Shown here in pieces: positions 6,589 through 14,181 of a stretch of 32,530 nucleotides of DNA. Position numbers and translations under genes: made by a program. The notes under the pieces are model-generated. The model was not told the DNA's origin and did not search any database. It saw only the letters and a list, made by a program, of their open reading frames with translations. Positions within the stretch are counted from its first letter, which is position 1. Every line of letters begins with the position of its first letter. The DNA is from Candidatus Gastranaerophilales bacterium (lineage in GTDB: Bacteria; Cyanobacteriota; Vampirovibrionia; Gastranaerophilales; Gastranaerophilaceae), in the NCBI GenBank assembly GCA_944324215.1, contig CALUVP010000115.1, positions 1 to 32,530 of the forward strand, given 5' to 3'.

Positions 6589-7321
6589 CTTTTTTATAAG
6601 CTTTCATAATTATGTTTCTGGCTTCAATCGCTTGATCGTGAGTTAGTGGCGGAACGCCCTTTAGCGGGTAATCAATTTTCAGATTTTCGTATTTTGGAAT
6701 TGCCATATCGTGATATGGAAGAACGTCCAGTGCTGCTATATTCTGTAATCCAGCTAAAAACTCACCTAATTTTGTTAAGTATTCTTCTTTAAATGTTATT
6801 TCAGGGACTACAACGTGTCTTACCCACATTGGTTTTTTAATATCAGAAAGATATTTAGCAAATTCAAGAATATTTTTATTTGAGTGACCTGTCAATTTCT
6901 TATGTTCCTCATCGTCAATGTGTTTGATATCAAGAAGAACTACACTTGTGTATTTTAGTAATTCATCAATTTTTTCTGTATTATTTTTATTGAACAGTAA
7001 TCCTGATGTATCAAGAGCTGTATTAACTCCCATTGCATTTGCTTTTTTGAACAATTCAGTAACGAAGTCTATTTGACATAGAGGTTCCCCTCCTGTTACA
7101 GTTATTCCTCCGCTACAAAATTCTTTTACACCTTCATATTGTTCAAGAATTTCATCTACTGTCATCTTGTTATTATCTTTAAATTCCCAAGTATCAGGGT
7201 TATGGCAATATTGGCACCTCAAAGGACAACCTTGTGTAAATACTACAAATCGTATCCCCGGACCGTCTACTGTTCCGCAGCTTTCTATCGAATGAATATT
7301 TCCATAAATTTTATCTGTCAT
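6572..7321 (-). CDS. pflA: Pyruvate formate-lyase-activating enzyme (glycyl-radical enzyme activase)
   Basis: A 249-residue radical SAM protein that uses S-adenosylmethionine and a [4Fe-4S] cluster to install the glycyl radical on pyruvate formate-lyase under anaerobic conditions. Visible features are GNIHSIESCGTVDGPGIR near the N-terminus, the cluster motif C32-PLR-C36-QY-C39, and the SAM-binding TVTGGEPL. The length matches PflA without the extra ferredoxin domain found in other activases. No pflB gene is in the window, so the partner enzyme must be encoded elsewhere. It lies 31 bp downstream of plsY on the same strand and is probably co-transcribed with it. The gene points to fermentative, anaerobic metabolism. 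A different glycyl-radical enzyme partner is possible, but the motif set fits PflA best. Confidence 0.92.
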   Translation of the reverse strand: MTDKIYGNIHSIESCGTVDGPGIRFVVFTQGCPLRCQYCHNPDTWEFKDNNKMTVDEILEQYEGVKEFCSGGITVTGGEPLCQIDFVTELFKKANAMGVNTALDTSGLLFNKNNTEKIDELLKYTSVVLLDIKHIDDEEHKKLTGHSNKNILEFAKYLSDIKKPMWVRHVVVPEITFKEEYLTKLGEFLAGLQNIAALDVLPYHDMAIPKYENLKIDYPLKGVPPLTHDQAIEARNIIMKAYKKARGQN

Positions 7322-7352
7322 TTACTTTATTAACCTCTTTTAGTGATTTATT

Positions 7353-7961
7353 TTATCGAACTTTGTTTTCATTTCCATTAATTAGTCGTTTAATGTTTTC
7401 CCTATGTAGGTAAACAATATAAATTGCTCCTAGAGAGCAATAAGCAACATAGGCAATTGGTGAATGCAGAAAATACATTACAAATGGAGAAAGTAGTAGT
7501 GCTATAATAGAGCCTACAGAAACATATTTTGTAAAGTATGTGATTATTCCCCAAACTACTGCAATAATAAGTCCTGCAATCCAGTTGAGAGCAAGGATTG
7601 TTCCAACTCCTGAGGCAACAGATTTTCCGCCTTTGAATTGAAGAAAAATTGATTTGCTGTGACCAATTATTACTCCGATTGCAGCTATTACGGGAATTAA
7701 ACCTATTGAAACTGCTGTTGTAGCAAATACTTTCGCTAAAATTACAGGTAATGCGCCTTTTAGAGCGTCAAGTAACATTACTATGAAAAAGTATTTTTTG
7801 CCAAGTACTCTCTTAACATTTGTAGCTCCTGTTGAACCTGAGCCTACTGTTCTTATGTCTTTACCGGTCTTTGCTTTTACTATTAAATATCCTGTAGGTA
7901 TAGAACCGATTAGATATGCTATTATGGCTGCCAGAAATATTTCTATCATTAAATATGACAT
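7353..7961 (-). CDS. plsY: Acyl-phosphate:glycerol-3-phosphate acyltransferase PlsY
   Basis: An integral membrane enzyme that transfers the acyl group from acyl-phosphate to glycerol-3-phosphate, the first step of membrane phospholipid synthesis. It shows the PlsY signatures YLIGSIPTGYL, GSGSTGATNVKRVLG, IIGHSKSIFLQFKGGKSVASG, and about five hydrophobic segments. I place the start at 7961 (MSYLMIEIF) because GGAGG sits eight bases upstream, giving 202 residues, the family length. A longer frame reaching 8024 would add 21 residues with no ribosome site. The gene probably heads a two-gene unit with pflA, and is divergent from the P-loop/TPR gene at 8054. Confidence 0.93.
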   Translation of the reverse strand: MSYLMIEIFLAAIIAYLIGSIPTGYLIVKAKTGKDIRTVGSGSTGATNVKRVLGKKYFFIVMLLDALKGALPVILAKVFATTAVSIGLIPVIAAIGVIIGHSKSIFLQFKGGKSVASGVGTILALNWIAGLIIAVVWGIITYFTKYVSVGSIIALLLSPFVMYFLHSPIAYVAYCSLGAIYIVYLHRENIKRLINGNENKVR

Positions 7962-8003
7962 TAAATTATCCTCCAAGTTATTATTTATTATACTGCAAAT
8001 TTT

Positions 8004-8012
8004 ATTATACCA
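8004..8012 (-). promoter_or_regulatory. Extended -10 promoter candidate for plsY
   Basis: Read on the minus strand this is TGGTATAAT, a full extended -10 element with no clear -35 box. A second TATAAT lies at 7987-7992 on the same strand. Either could start a 20-40-nt leader carrying the GGAGG site of plsY. Confidence 0.5.
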
Positions 8013-8018
8013 AAACAT

Positions 8019-8047
8019 TTGCAAATTATATAAATATCATTTAAAAT
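8019..8047 (+). promoter_or_regulatory. Putative promoter of the P-loop/TPR gene, leaderless
   Basis: TTGCAA (8019-8024), 17-bp spacer, TAAAAT (8042-8047). The ATG at 8054 lies at the expected transcription start and no Shine-Dalgarno sequence precedes it. It overlaps the divergent plsY promoter region. Confidence 0.5.
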
Positions 8048-8053
8048 CGAGTT

Positions 8054-10297
8054 ATGGATTATAATTTTTTAGATAGCTCGGTCGATGTTGATAATTTAAA
8101 TTTGCCAGAATCTGGTTGTATAAATCCTTTTCTTTTGAGAAATAATTATGGTGATATTACTAAAGCTATTGATTTTTTAAATTCTGACGGAACTTTTTTG
8201 TACATTCATGGTTTTTTGGGTACGGGAAAAAGGCAATTTATAAATTATGTTTCGGAGTTTTTAAATAAAGATGTTGTAAAATTGGAATATTATTGCAAAG
8301 CAGCTACTGTATGCGATGATATATTAATATATTTTCTTGAAATTATAGAAAAGGATTCTATCTCAAAACTTGTAAATATTAATGCTAAGGTAACAACTCT
8401 TGCTGTAAAATTTCAACAATATATTTCTTCAATAAAAAAGCCTTTTGTAATAGTATTACATTCTTTTGATGATATATTAGAGTGCAATAGATCATTGGTA
8501 ATAGATTTATTGGAGCAAATTGCTCAAAAATCAAATGTGAAAATCATTGTATCTACCAGGGCAATGATACCAGGAGCTTTTGGTGGTTTAAAAATTGATA
8601 AAAAGATCTTTTTGAAAGCTTTTTCAAAAGATGTTTTCAGAGATTTTATAAATTCATACAAAATAATTCATACAGATACTCTGTTGGAGGATTTTTATAA
8701 ATATACACGTGGGTATTATTATTATACAGCACTAACATTAAAAATAGTTCAGGCAATGAGAATGCCTTTAAATGACTTTTTAGCCAAATTTGCAGCTTCC
8801 GGGATGAGTTTTGATTCGTATTTGGGTTTGAATTATATAAACATAGTTCCTTCTACCATAAGAAATTTTTTCTGGTTTTTAAGGACCATAAGACATGGTA
8901 TATCTGTTAATGCACTTGCTGTTTTTGACTTGTATGATGAATTTTCATTGGAGTATTTAAAATCTAATTTGATGATTTTTTTATCAGGCGAAATGGTTTA
9001 TGTGCAGGATTATTTTCAACAGGATATAGATATTTCAATTCCTGCAAAAACTGAGATAAAGCTTCACAAATATATTATAGGAATATATGAAAAGCAGCTA
9101 AAAGAACCTTTACAAACCAGAGAAATTATGCTTTCAAGACAAGCTTTGCGTGCTGAAATTGAATATCATAATGAAAAAATAGAAGAGATAGAAAGTGGTA
9201 AAAAAAAGCAAGCTGAGATTGTTGAAACGGTTACTCCTCGTATGCCTGTTGAAAGTGTTGAAAAGTCTCCTAGTATTGATGAAAAATTGAAGCGTGCTAA
9301 AAAGTTTGTTGAAGAAAAGAAAAATACTGAGGCAATTGATTTATATAAAGAAATATTAAATTCTCCAGATATTGATTTACACACATTAATAGAAACAAGA
9401 ATGGTATTGGCTAGGTTATACAAAGATATTGATAATTATTCAATGTCACAATATTATTATGAACTTGTTGAAAGTTTTTATAAAAAGCATAATGAGGTTA
9501 TTAATCTTAATTATCTTTATTACGAAATGACTGATTTATATTTTCTGATGTATAAAAATGAGCGTGCAATAGAGACAATAAAAAAAGTTATTTATTCTGT
9601 AGATACGCCTCAATCTCTTTTTGTTCAGGCTTGTACTAGACTTGGTAATTTGTATTATGCATTAGAAAATCTTGATGAGGCTTACACATATTATGAAAAA
9701 GCAATTGAGGCATTGGATGAAAATTCTGAAAATGACATATTATCGGAGTTGTATTTTAAATTTGCTCTTGTTAATGATGACAAGGGGGATGAAAAAAAGG
9801 CTTATGAATATTATTCAAAATGTATAGCGCTTTCAGGAAATAATGAATATAAAGCTTTAGCGTATTCTAATATGGGTTCTTGTTATTTTGATAATGAAAA
9901 TTATTCGGATGCAAAAAGTTGTTTACAAAAAGCTTATGAAATTGAAAAATCTAAAAATAATTATGATGGTGTGTTTTATACAGCGTCTTATTTAGCAAAA
10001 ATATGCGAGTTGGAGAGGGATAAAAAGGCTTTAGATTATTTATTGGAGGCAAAGCAAAGTGCTGAATTTATCAATGACGATTACTCTCTATTAGAAGCTG
10101 GTTTAGCGTTGGGTGATTATTATTATAATAATATATCGATGAATAAGAAAGCTTTGATTGAATATTTTAAGGTAAGAAGAATAGCGCAGACAATAGGAGA
10201 GTCTGTTGATATTTCCAAAATAGAAGCCAGAATTAAGGATATGAAGTTGCGTATGGCCAAAGATGTATTTGAAGATATTGAGAAAAAGTATGGATAA
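8054..10297 (+). CDS. STAND/AAA-like P-loop ATPase with C-terminal TPR repeats
   Basis: A 747-residue protein in two parts. The N-terminal third looks like a STAND or AAA-type NTPase: a P-loop GFLGTGKR (residues 53-60), a Walker B-like hydrophobic strand ending FDD (138-140) and VSTR (166-169), the 'STR' sensor motif of NB-ARC/STAND proteins. After a charged linker rich in Glu and Lys (about 365-410), the second half is built of TPR-like helical pairs, for example YALENLDEAYTYYEKAIEAL and MGSCYFDNENYSDAKSCLQK. The P-loop has Arg in place of the usual Ser/Thr after the Lys, which normally helps hold magnesium, so activity is uncertain. STAND proteins commonly act as signal-responsive switches, including in regulation and phage defence; nothing here tells which. 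It overlaps rsmG by eight bases, suggesting co-translation. Confidence 0.75.
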   Translation: MDYNFLDSSVDVDNLNLPESGCINPFLLRNNYGDITKAIDFLNSDGTFLYIHGFLGTGKRQFINYVSEFLNKDVVKLEYYCKAATVCDDILIYFLEIIEKDSISKLVNINAKVTTLAVKFQQYISSIKKPFVIVLHSFDDILECNRSLVIDLLEQIAQKSNVKIIVSTRAMIPGAFGGLKIDKKIFLKAFSKDVFRDFINSYKIIHTDTLLEDFYKYTRGYYYYTALTLKIVQAMRMPLNDFLAKFAASGMSFDSYLGLNYINIVPSTIRNFFWFLRTIRHGISVNALAVFDLYDEFSLEYLKSNLMIFLSGEMVYVQDYFQQDIDISIPAKTEIKLHKYIIGIYEKQLKEPLQTREIMLSRQALRAEIEYHNEKIEEIESGKKKQAEIVETVTPRMPVESVEKSPSIDEKLKRAKKFVEEKKNTEAIDLYKEILNSPDIDLHTLIETRMVLARLYKDIDNYSMSQYYYELVESFYKKHNEVINLNYLYYEMTDLYFLMYKNERAIETIKKVIYSVDTPQSLFVQACTRLGNLYYALENLDEAYTYYEKAIEALDENSENDILSELYFKFALVNDDKGDEKKAYEYYSKCIALSGNNEYKALAYSNMGSCYFDNENYSDAKSCLQKAYEIEKSKNNYDGVFYTASYLAKICELERDKKALDYLLEAKQSAEFINDDYSLLEAGLALGDYYYNNISMNKKALIEYFKVRRIAQTIGESVDISKIEARIKDMKLRMAKDVFEDIEKKYG

Positions 10298-10898
10298 TAT
10301 TAGGTTTGATATAAAAGCAGATTTTGATGAATATAAGAAAGTTTTTCTGGAAAAGAATGCTAAATTAAATCTCATCTCCAAAAATGATGAAAAATTTCTT
10401 TTTGAGAAACATATTTATGATTCTTTAGCAATAAAATTGTTTTTTGAAAAATATCATATTAAAGAGGCAGAAATACTAGATATAGGATGTGGCGGAGGGT
10501 TTCCTTGTGTGCCGATAGCGATTGAATTTACTGATTTTAAAGTTGTGGGTATTGATAGTATAAGAAAAAAAATTAATGCCATTGAAGAAATGAAAAATGT
10601 ATTGAAACTTTCTAACTTAGATGTAATATGCGATAGGGTAGAAAATCTTAAAGGTAAAAAGTTCGATATAATAACCAGTCGTGCTGTTGCAGATTTAAGT
10701 AAAATATGTGAATATGCACTCCCGCTTCTAAAGAAGAATGGATATTTTGTTGCGTATAAATCTAAAAAAGCTTTTGAAGAATTAGAGAATGCAAAGAAAA
10801 TTTTGACAAAATATAAAGCAAAGGTAAGAGAAATTATATCATACAATTTACCGTTAGAAGAAGTTTACGAGCGTAATCTCATTATTATTTCATATTAG
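10290..10898 (+). CDS. rsmG: 16S rRNA (guanine-527-N7)-methyltransferase RsmG
   Basis: A SAM-dependent methyltransferase that modifies G527 in the 530 loop of 16S rRNA. The start is placed at 10290 (MDNIRFDIK): the ATG overlaps the end of the preceding gene, with the upstream TAA inside this frame's third codon region, a typical coupled arrangement. The product has 202 residues. The family signature is ILDIGCGGGFPCVPIAI (from residue 62), the SAM-binding motif I, followed by VVGIDSIRKKI and DIITSRAVADL, the RsmG-specific 'SRAxA' element. The upstream part NLISKNDEKFLFEKHIYDSL also matches the family. Its 3' end overlaps the convergent waaA gene by 14 bp. Confidence 0.93.
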   Translation: MDNIRFDIKADFDEYKKVFLEKNAKLNLISKNDEKFLFEKHIYDSLAIKLFFEKYHIKEAEILDIGCGGGFPCVPIAIEFTDFKVVGIDSIRKKINAIEEMKNVLKLSNLDVICDRVENLKGKKFDIITSRAVADLSKICEYALPLLKKNGYFVAYKSKKAFEELENAKKILTKYKAKVREIISYNLPLEEVYERNLIIISY

Positions 10899-12132
10899 TT
10901 ATGTCTTTAATTTTGTCAATAACAAAGTTGATTGCACCTCTGTTTGAGATGAAAACATTTTTTGTAGCTTTTTTTGTTCTGTCATAAAATTCCGGATCTT
11001 CAAGCAGAGTATTTATATAGTTATAAAATTCTTCAGGAGTTTGTACGACTTTACCTGCGCCTGATTTGCATAACACTTCATAAATATCTTTGAAATTAAA
11101 TACTGCAGGACCTGATACAACAGGTTTTTCAAAAATTGCAGCTTCTAGTGGATTGTGTCCCCCTGTATTATTAAAGCTTCCGCCTATAAAGGCTATATCA
11201 CATATTGAATACATTTTTTTTAATTCACCTAACGTATCTAAGATAATTACGTCTATTAATAAAGAAAATTTGCAATCTTGAGAGCGCAAGCCATAAGATA
11301 AATTATGTTTTTTGACAATATCCTTTATCTCCTCAACGCGTTCAAGATGTCTTGGAGCAATCAATAGTTTTAAGTCATTATGTTTTTCTTTTAATTTTTC
11401 ATAAGTAGAAATTACAATTTCATTTTCCTTTTTATGTGTGCTTCCCGCAAGAAAAATTCTATACCCACTCTGTCCGATATCCACCTTCTCTGCGGTAGGT
11501 TCAATATCAAATTTTAAATTTCCCATTACATCTGCTTTGTTTTCATCAAGCCCGATTGAGATAAATTTGTTTTTATCTTCAACACTTTGAGAATAAACAG
11601 CTTGGTAATTTGCAAGAACTATTTTGAAAAATAATTTGGCACGCTTATACGAAGAATATGATAAATCAGAAATTCTTGCGTTAATTATGAGAAGCGGAAT
11701 ATTTCTTTTTTTGCAGCTGTAAGCAAAATAAGGCCAGATTTCCGTTTCTGCAATAATAGAAATTGCAGGTTTAATTTTGGATAAAAATTTGTTAACTGAA
11801 ATTGCTGTATCAAAAGGAAAATAGGTTACATAATCTGCAATATTTTCAAATTTCTTTTGCGCAATTTGCTGACCTGCATAAGTAAAAGTTGTCACAACAA
11901 GCTTATGCTTTGGATATTTTGATTTAATTTCCTTTACCAAATTTTCAATAGCAAGTGCTTCTCCTACAGAACAGGCATGGATATGTATAACTTTGTCTTC
12001 TTTGCTGAATTCTCTTACATTACCAAATTTTTCTTTCCAACCGTGAGATTTTTTATGAATTACACGCTCAACAAAATAAAACGGTAAAAATAAATAAAAC
12101 AAAATTGTTACAATTATTTCTAAAAGAAGCAT
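10885..12132 (-). CDS. waaA: 3-deoxy-D-manno-octulosonic acid (Kdo) transferase
   Basis: A membrane-associated GT30 glycosyltransferase that adds Kdo from CMP-Kdo to lipid A precursor. The 415-aa product has an N-terminal hydrophobic anchor (residues 2-21), then IHIHACSVGEALA with Glu58, the catalytic-base position, AETEIWPYF, GNLKFD, LAGSTHKKENE and the late FIGGSFNNTGGHNPLEAA and E-K-P-V-V-S-G-P segments that define this family. I prefer the ATG at 12132 because AAGGTG precedes it; an upstream TTG would add five residues. It is 27 bp downstream of a DxD glycosyltransferase and probably in its operon. The gene implies an LPS-type outer membrane, in agreement with the flagellar L ring. Its end overlaps rsmG by 14 bp. 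Confidence 0.93.
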   Translation of the reverse strand: MLLLEIIVTILFYLFLPFYFVERVIHKKSHGWKEKFGNVREFSKEDKVIHIHACSVGEALAIENLVKEIKSKYPKHKLVVTTFTYAGQQIAQKKFENIADYVTYFPFDTAISVNKFLSKIKPAISIIAETEIWPYFAYSCKKRNIPLLIINARISDLSYSSYKRAKLFFKIVLANYQAVYSQSVEDKNKFISIGLDENKADVMGNLKFDIEPTAEKVDIGQSGYRIFLAGSTHKKENEIVISTYEKLKEKHNDLKLLIAPRHLERVEEIKDIVKKHNLSYGLRSQDCKFSLLIDVIILDTLGELKKMYSICDIAFIGGSFNNTGGHNPLEAAIFEKPVVSGPAVFNFKDIYEVLCKSGAGKVVQTPEEFYNYINTLLEDPEFYDRTKKATKNVFISNRGAINFVIDKIKDITNMK

Positions 12133-12159
12133 TCTTACACCTTGCAAATTTTTTAGTAA

Positions 12160-12885
12160 TTATTCCCAATATTTATCAAGCCACTTGGTAGGCTTAACAT
12201 ATCTTAGTCCGCCTTTACCCATAAAACCTTTATAAGCTTGCTCCGGTGTTGGCCTTCCGTGAAATACTATAATTTTTGCTTCTTGAGGATCTCTTGGCAT
12301 TTTAAAGAAATTCAGCGGGAATGGTTGAAGACAGTTTCTCTTGAAGCTTACACACCAAGTTGTATCCCAATATTTTAGAATACCTTTTCTTTGCATTTCG
12401 TATGATAAAAATGCTTGTTCGTTTTTATAGTCGTGTCTAATTTCGTTTCCTAATTTGTAGAAGTTTTCTAATACATCGGGGTGTTTTCCTACTTCAAAAC
12501 GAAATACAGAGGAATTACCGATAATGTCGTCAGGAAAATCCCAGTCTTTTACGATAAGAAATTCTCCTTCAGCTTCGAAAAATGGAGCTAAATCGCTTCT
12601 TATTACAATATCTAAGTCTAAAAATAATGCTGTACCTTCTAAATCGGCAAGTTTTTCGTTGAAAAGTGATAATTTTCTCCAACCCTTATCACCGATATTA
12701 GGATTATCTTTGTAAGGAGGTAGTTCTCTGGTTTCGATACCTTCCGCTAAACCTTCGCTGTTGTCGGTGAAACAGATGAAACGATGCGGTAGGGAAAGAT
12801 TTTTTTCTACCATCTTGTACAATCTGTTAACGTATTCTGGTCCAAATTTTGTACCCCATTTGATACAAATAACATTTTTTGTCAT
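12160..12885 (-). CDS. GT-A-type glycosyltransferase-like protein with DLD motif
   Basis: A 241-residue cytosolic protein resembling nucleotide-sugar-dependent GT-A enzymes: an N-terminal VICIKWGTKFG strand, FICFTDN, then ALFLDLDIVI with Asp90-Leu91-Asp92 as the metal-binding DxD motif. Later come NSSVFRF, a WCVSFKRNC segment and KIIVFHGRPTPEQA, where the His resembles the C-terminal metal-contacting His of GT8-like enzymes. Donor and acceptor are not known. It lies directly before waaA under its own strong promoter, so LPS or surface glycan synthesis is likely. It follows the flagellar cluster on the same strand, but a terminator and a promoter separate the two, so flagellin glycosylation is less likely. 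GGAGGGAG upstream of the ATG supports the start. Confidence 0.75.
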   Translation of the reverse strand: MTKNVICIKWGTKFGPEYVNRLYKMVEKNLSLPHRFICFTDNSEGLAEGIETRELPPYKDNPNIGDKGWRKLSLFNEKLADLEGTALFLDLDIVIRSDLAPFFEAEGEFLIVKDWDFPDDIIGNSSVFRFEVGKHPDVLENFYKLGNEIRHDYKNEQAFLSYEMQRKGILKYWDTTWCVSFKRNCLQPFPLNFFKMPRDPQEAKIIVFHGRPTPEQAYKGFMGKGGLRYVKPTKWLDKYWE

Positions 12886-12918
12886 ACTCCCTCCGAAACT
12901 TTTATAGACACGTGTTTA

Positions 12919-12947
12919 ATTATATGACAAATACTGTATTCCGTCAA
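12919..12947 (-). promoter_or_regulatory. Strong sigma70-type promoter for the glycosyltransferase-waaA unit
   Basis: On the minus strand, TTGACG (12942-12947), exactly 17 bp, then a perfect TATAAT (12919-12924). It would give a leader of about 27 nt that contains the GGAGGGAG ribosome site. This separates the glycan genes from the flagellar operon. Confidence 0.8.
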
Positions 12948-12959
12948 ATTTAGCAAGTA

Positions 12960-12993
12960 AAAAAACAAAAAAGAAAGGACAAAAAATGTCCTT
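12960..12993 (-). terminator. Rho-independent terminator after flgL
   Basis: AAGGACA (12975-12981) and TGTCCTT (12987-12993) form a 7-bp stem with a loop of five A's. On the minus strand the stem is followed by a long run of T's broken by C and G. This is a convincing end for the flagellar transcript. Confidence 0.8.
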
Positions 12994-13038
12994 AAAAATG
13001 GTAAGTATATTAAAATTGTAGACTAAATATTTTGTGAA

Positions 13039-13068
13039 CCCGCATTTTTCATCCGTGAATAATGCGGG
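13039..13068 (-). terminator. GC-rich hairpin just after flgL
   Basis: CCCGCATT (13039-13046) pairs with AATGCGGG (13061-13068), and inside it TTCA pairs with TGAA around the loop TCCG, with one T-T mismatch: about 12 paired positions. No strong T-run follows on the minus strand, so it may protect the 3' end or cause pausing and work with the terminator at 12960-12993. Confidence 0.6.
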
Positions 13069-13076
13069 AATAATTT

Positions 13077-14177
13077 TTATAAATAATTAAGCAAACTCAT
13101 TCCCATAGAGGCAGATGAAACCTGTAAGCTTGCTTGATACGCGTACTGTGCCATATACCAATCAGTAATTGCTGTTGTTATATCAACGTCTCGAATTTCT
13201 GATAAATAAGCTGTTAAATTTGTATTATTTGTATCAAGTGTGGAAGTAGTCATTTCTAAACGATTATAGACACCACCAAATTTAGTTTGTTCTTCGGTTA
13301 TCATTTTCATAGATGAATCAAACATATCTAATGTAGAATTCATTTGTTCATAACCAGCTTCAGTGTCACCATCCAGAATCATTTGTATAGAATTGCTCAA
13401 AAGTTTCATAGCACCCATAACGCCAGAGTACTCTTCGCTTGCCACTGAGACTTTCAAGTCAGCTGTATCACCATTGTATGTTGTGCCGTCTTCATAAGCA
13501 TAAGTCTTACTTCCGTCAGCTTCTACTGTTTCTATAACTTTTTTACCGTCAGCATCTGTGAAAACATTTTTGCCGTCTGCTGTCTGTTCTTGAATTGCTT
13601 TATAATAACCAAATACCCTGTCGCCGGTAGTATTTATTATTTCAAAAACTCCATCCGCTACTTCTGTTTGTCTTATGTAATCGGGATTATCATAAGGTGT
13701 TCCGTTGTAAATTATATTTCCGTTTTCATCTATTGTATATGGTGTGGTTTTAGTATTTGCGCCACCAAAAATGTAATTATCATTATATTCGGTGTTGGCA
13801 AGATCCACCATTGTTTTTATGGTTTCGTCTATTTCTACTTTTATAGCCTCTAATGAATCATTGCCATAAGTTTGGTTACTAGCTTGCACAGCTTTATCCC
13901 AAACAGAGGATAAATAACCTGTAGCTAAGCTCATTAAATCATCAAGTGTGCTTAATTCACTTTTTGCCATCTCAACATTGGTTGAAAATGTGTCGATTTG
14001 TCCTAGCTGCCTGTTAGTATTTATGATATTAACAGCTGCAATGGGATCATCAGTTATGTTCATAACTTTATGACCGGAAGTTAGCTGTGCTGTAATTTTA
14101 TTGTAGTTAATAAGGTTTTGTTGCATATCAGCAACGAGTTGAGAGTATTTACCGCTAGTTGAAATTCTATCTACCAT
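13077..14177 (-). CDS. flgL: Flagellar hook-associated protein 3 (FlgL)
   Basis: FlgL forms the second ring of the hook-filament junction, outside the cell, and is exported through the flagellar type III apparatus without a cleaved signal. The 366-aa product has a flagellin-like N-terminal helix (YNKITAQLTSGHKVMNITDDPIAAVNI) and a matching C-terminal helix (MAQYAYQASLQVSSASMGMSLLNYL), the coiled-coil D0/D1 parts. The middle (about residues 180-250), containing TADGKNVFTDADGKK, looks like a variable exposed domain. It starts four bases after the flgK stop and is the last gene of the operon, before two hairpins. The start has a GGAGGTTAG-like ribosome site overlapping the flgK end. Confidence 0.93.
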   Translation of the reverse strand: MVDRISTSGKYSQLVADMQQNLINYNKITAQLTSGHKVMNITDDPIAAVNIINTNRQLGQIDTFSTNVEMAKSELSTLDDLMSLATGYLSSVWDKAVQASNQTYGNDSLEAIKVEIDETIKTMVDLANTEYNDNYIFGGANTKTTPYTIDENGNIIYNGTPYDNPDYIRQTEVADGVFEIINTTGDRVFGYYKAIQEQTADGKNVFTDADGKKVIETVEADGSKTYAYEDGTTYNGDTADLKVSVASEEYSGVMGAMKLLSNSIQMILDGDTEAGYEQMNSTLDMFDSSMKMITEEQTKFGGVYNRLEMTTSTLDTNNTNLTAYLSEIRDVDITTAITDWYMAQYAYQASLQVSSASMGMSLLNYL

Positions 14178-14181
14178 AAAA

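Noticed and set aside
7962-8024. Upstream extension of plsY
   Set aside because: The internal ATG at 7961 has GGAGG and matches the family N-terminus; the extension runs into the promoter region.
10263-10289. Upstream extension of rsmG
   Set aside because: It lies in the coding sequence of the TPR gene; the ATG at 10290 forms the usual short overlap.
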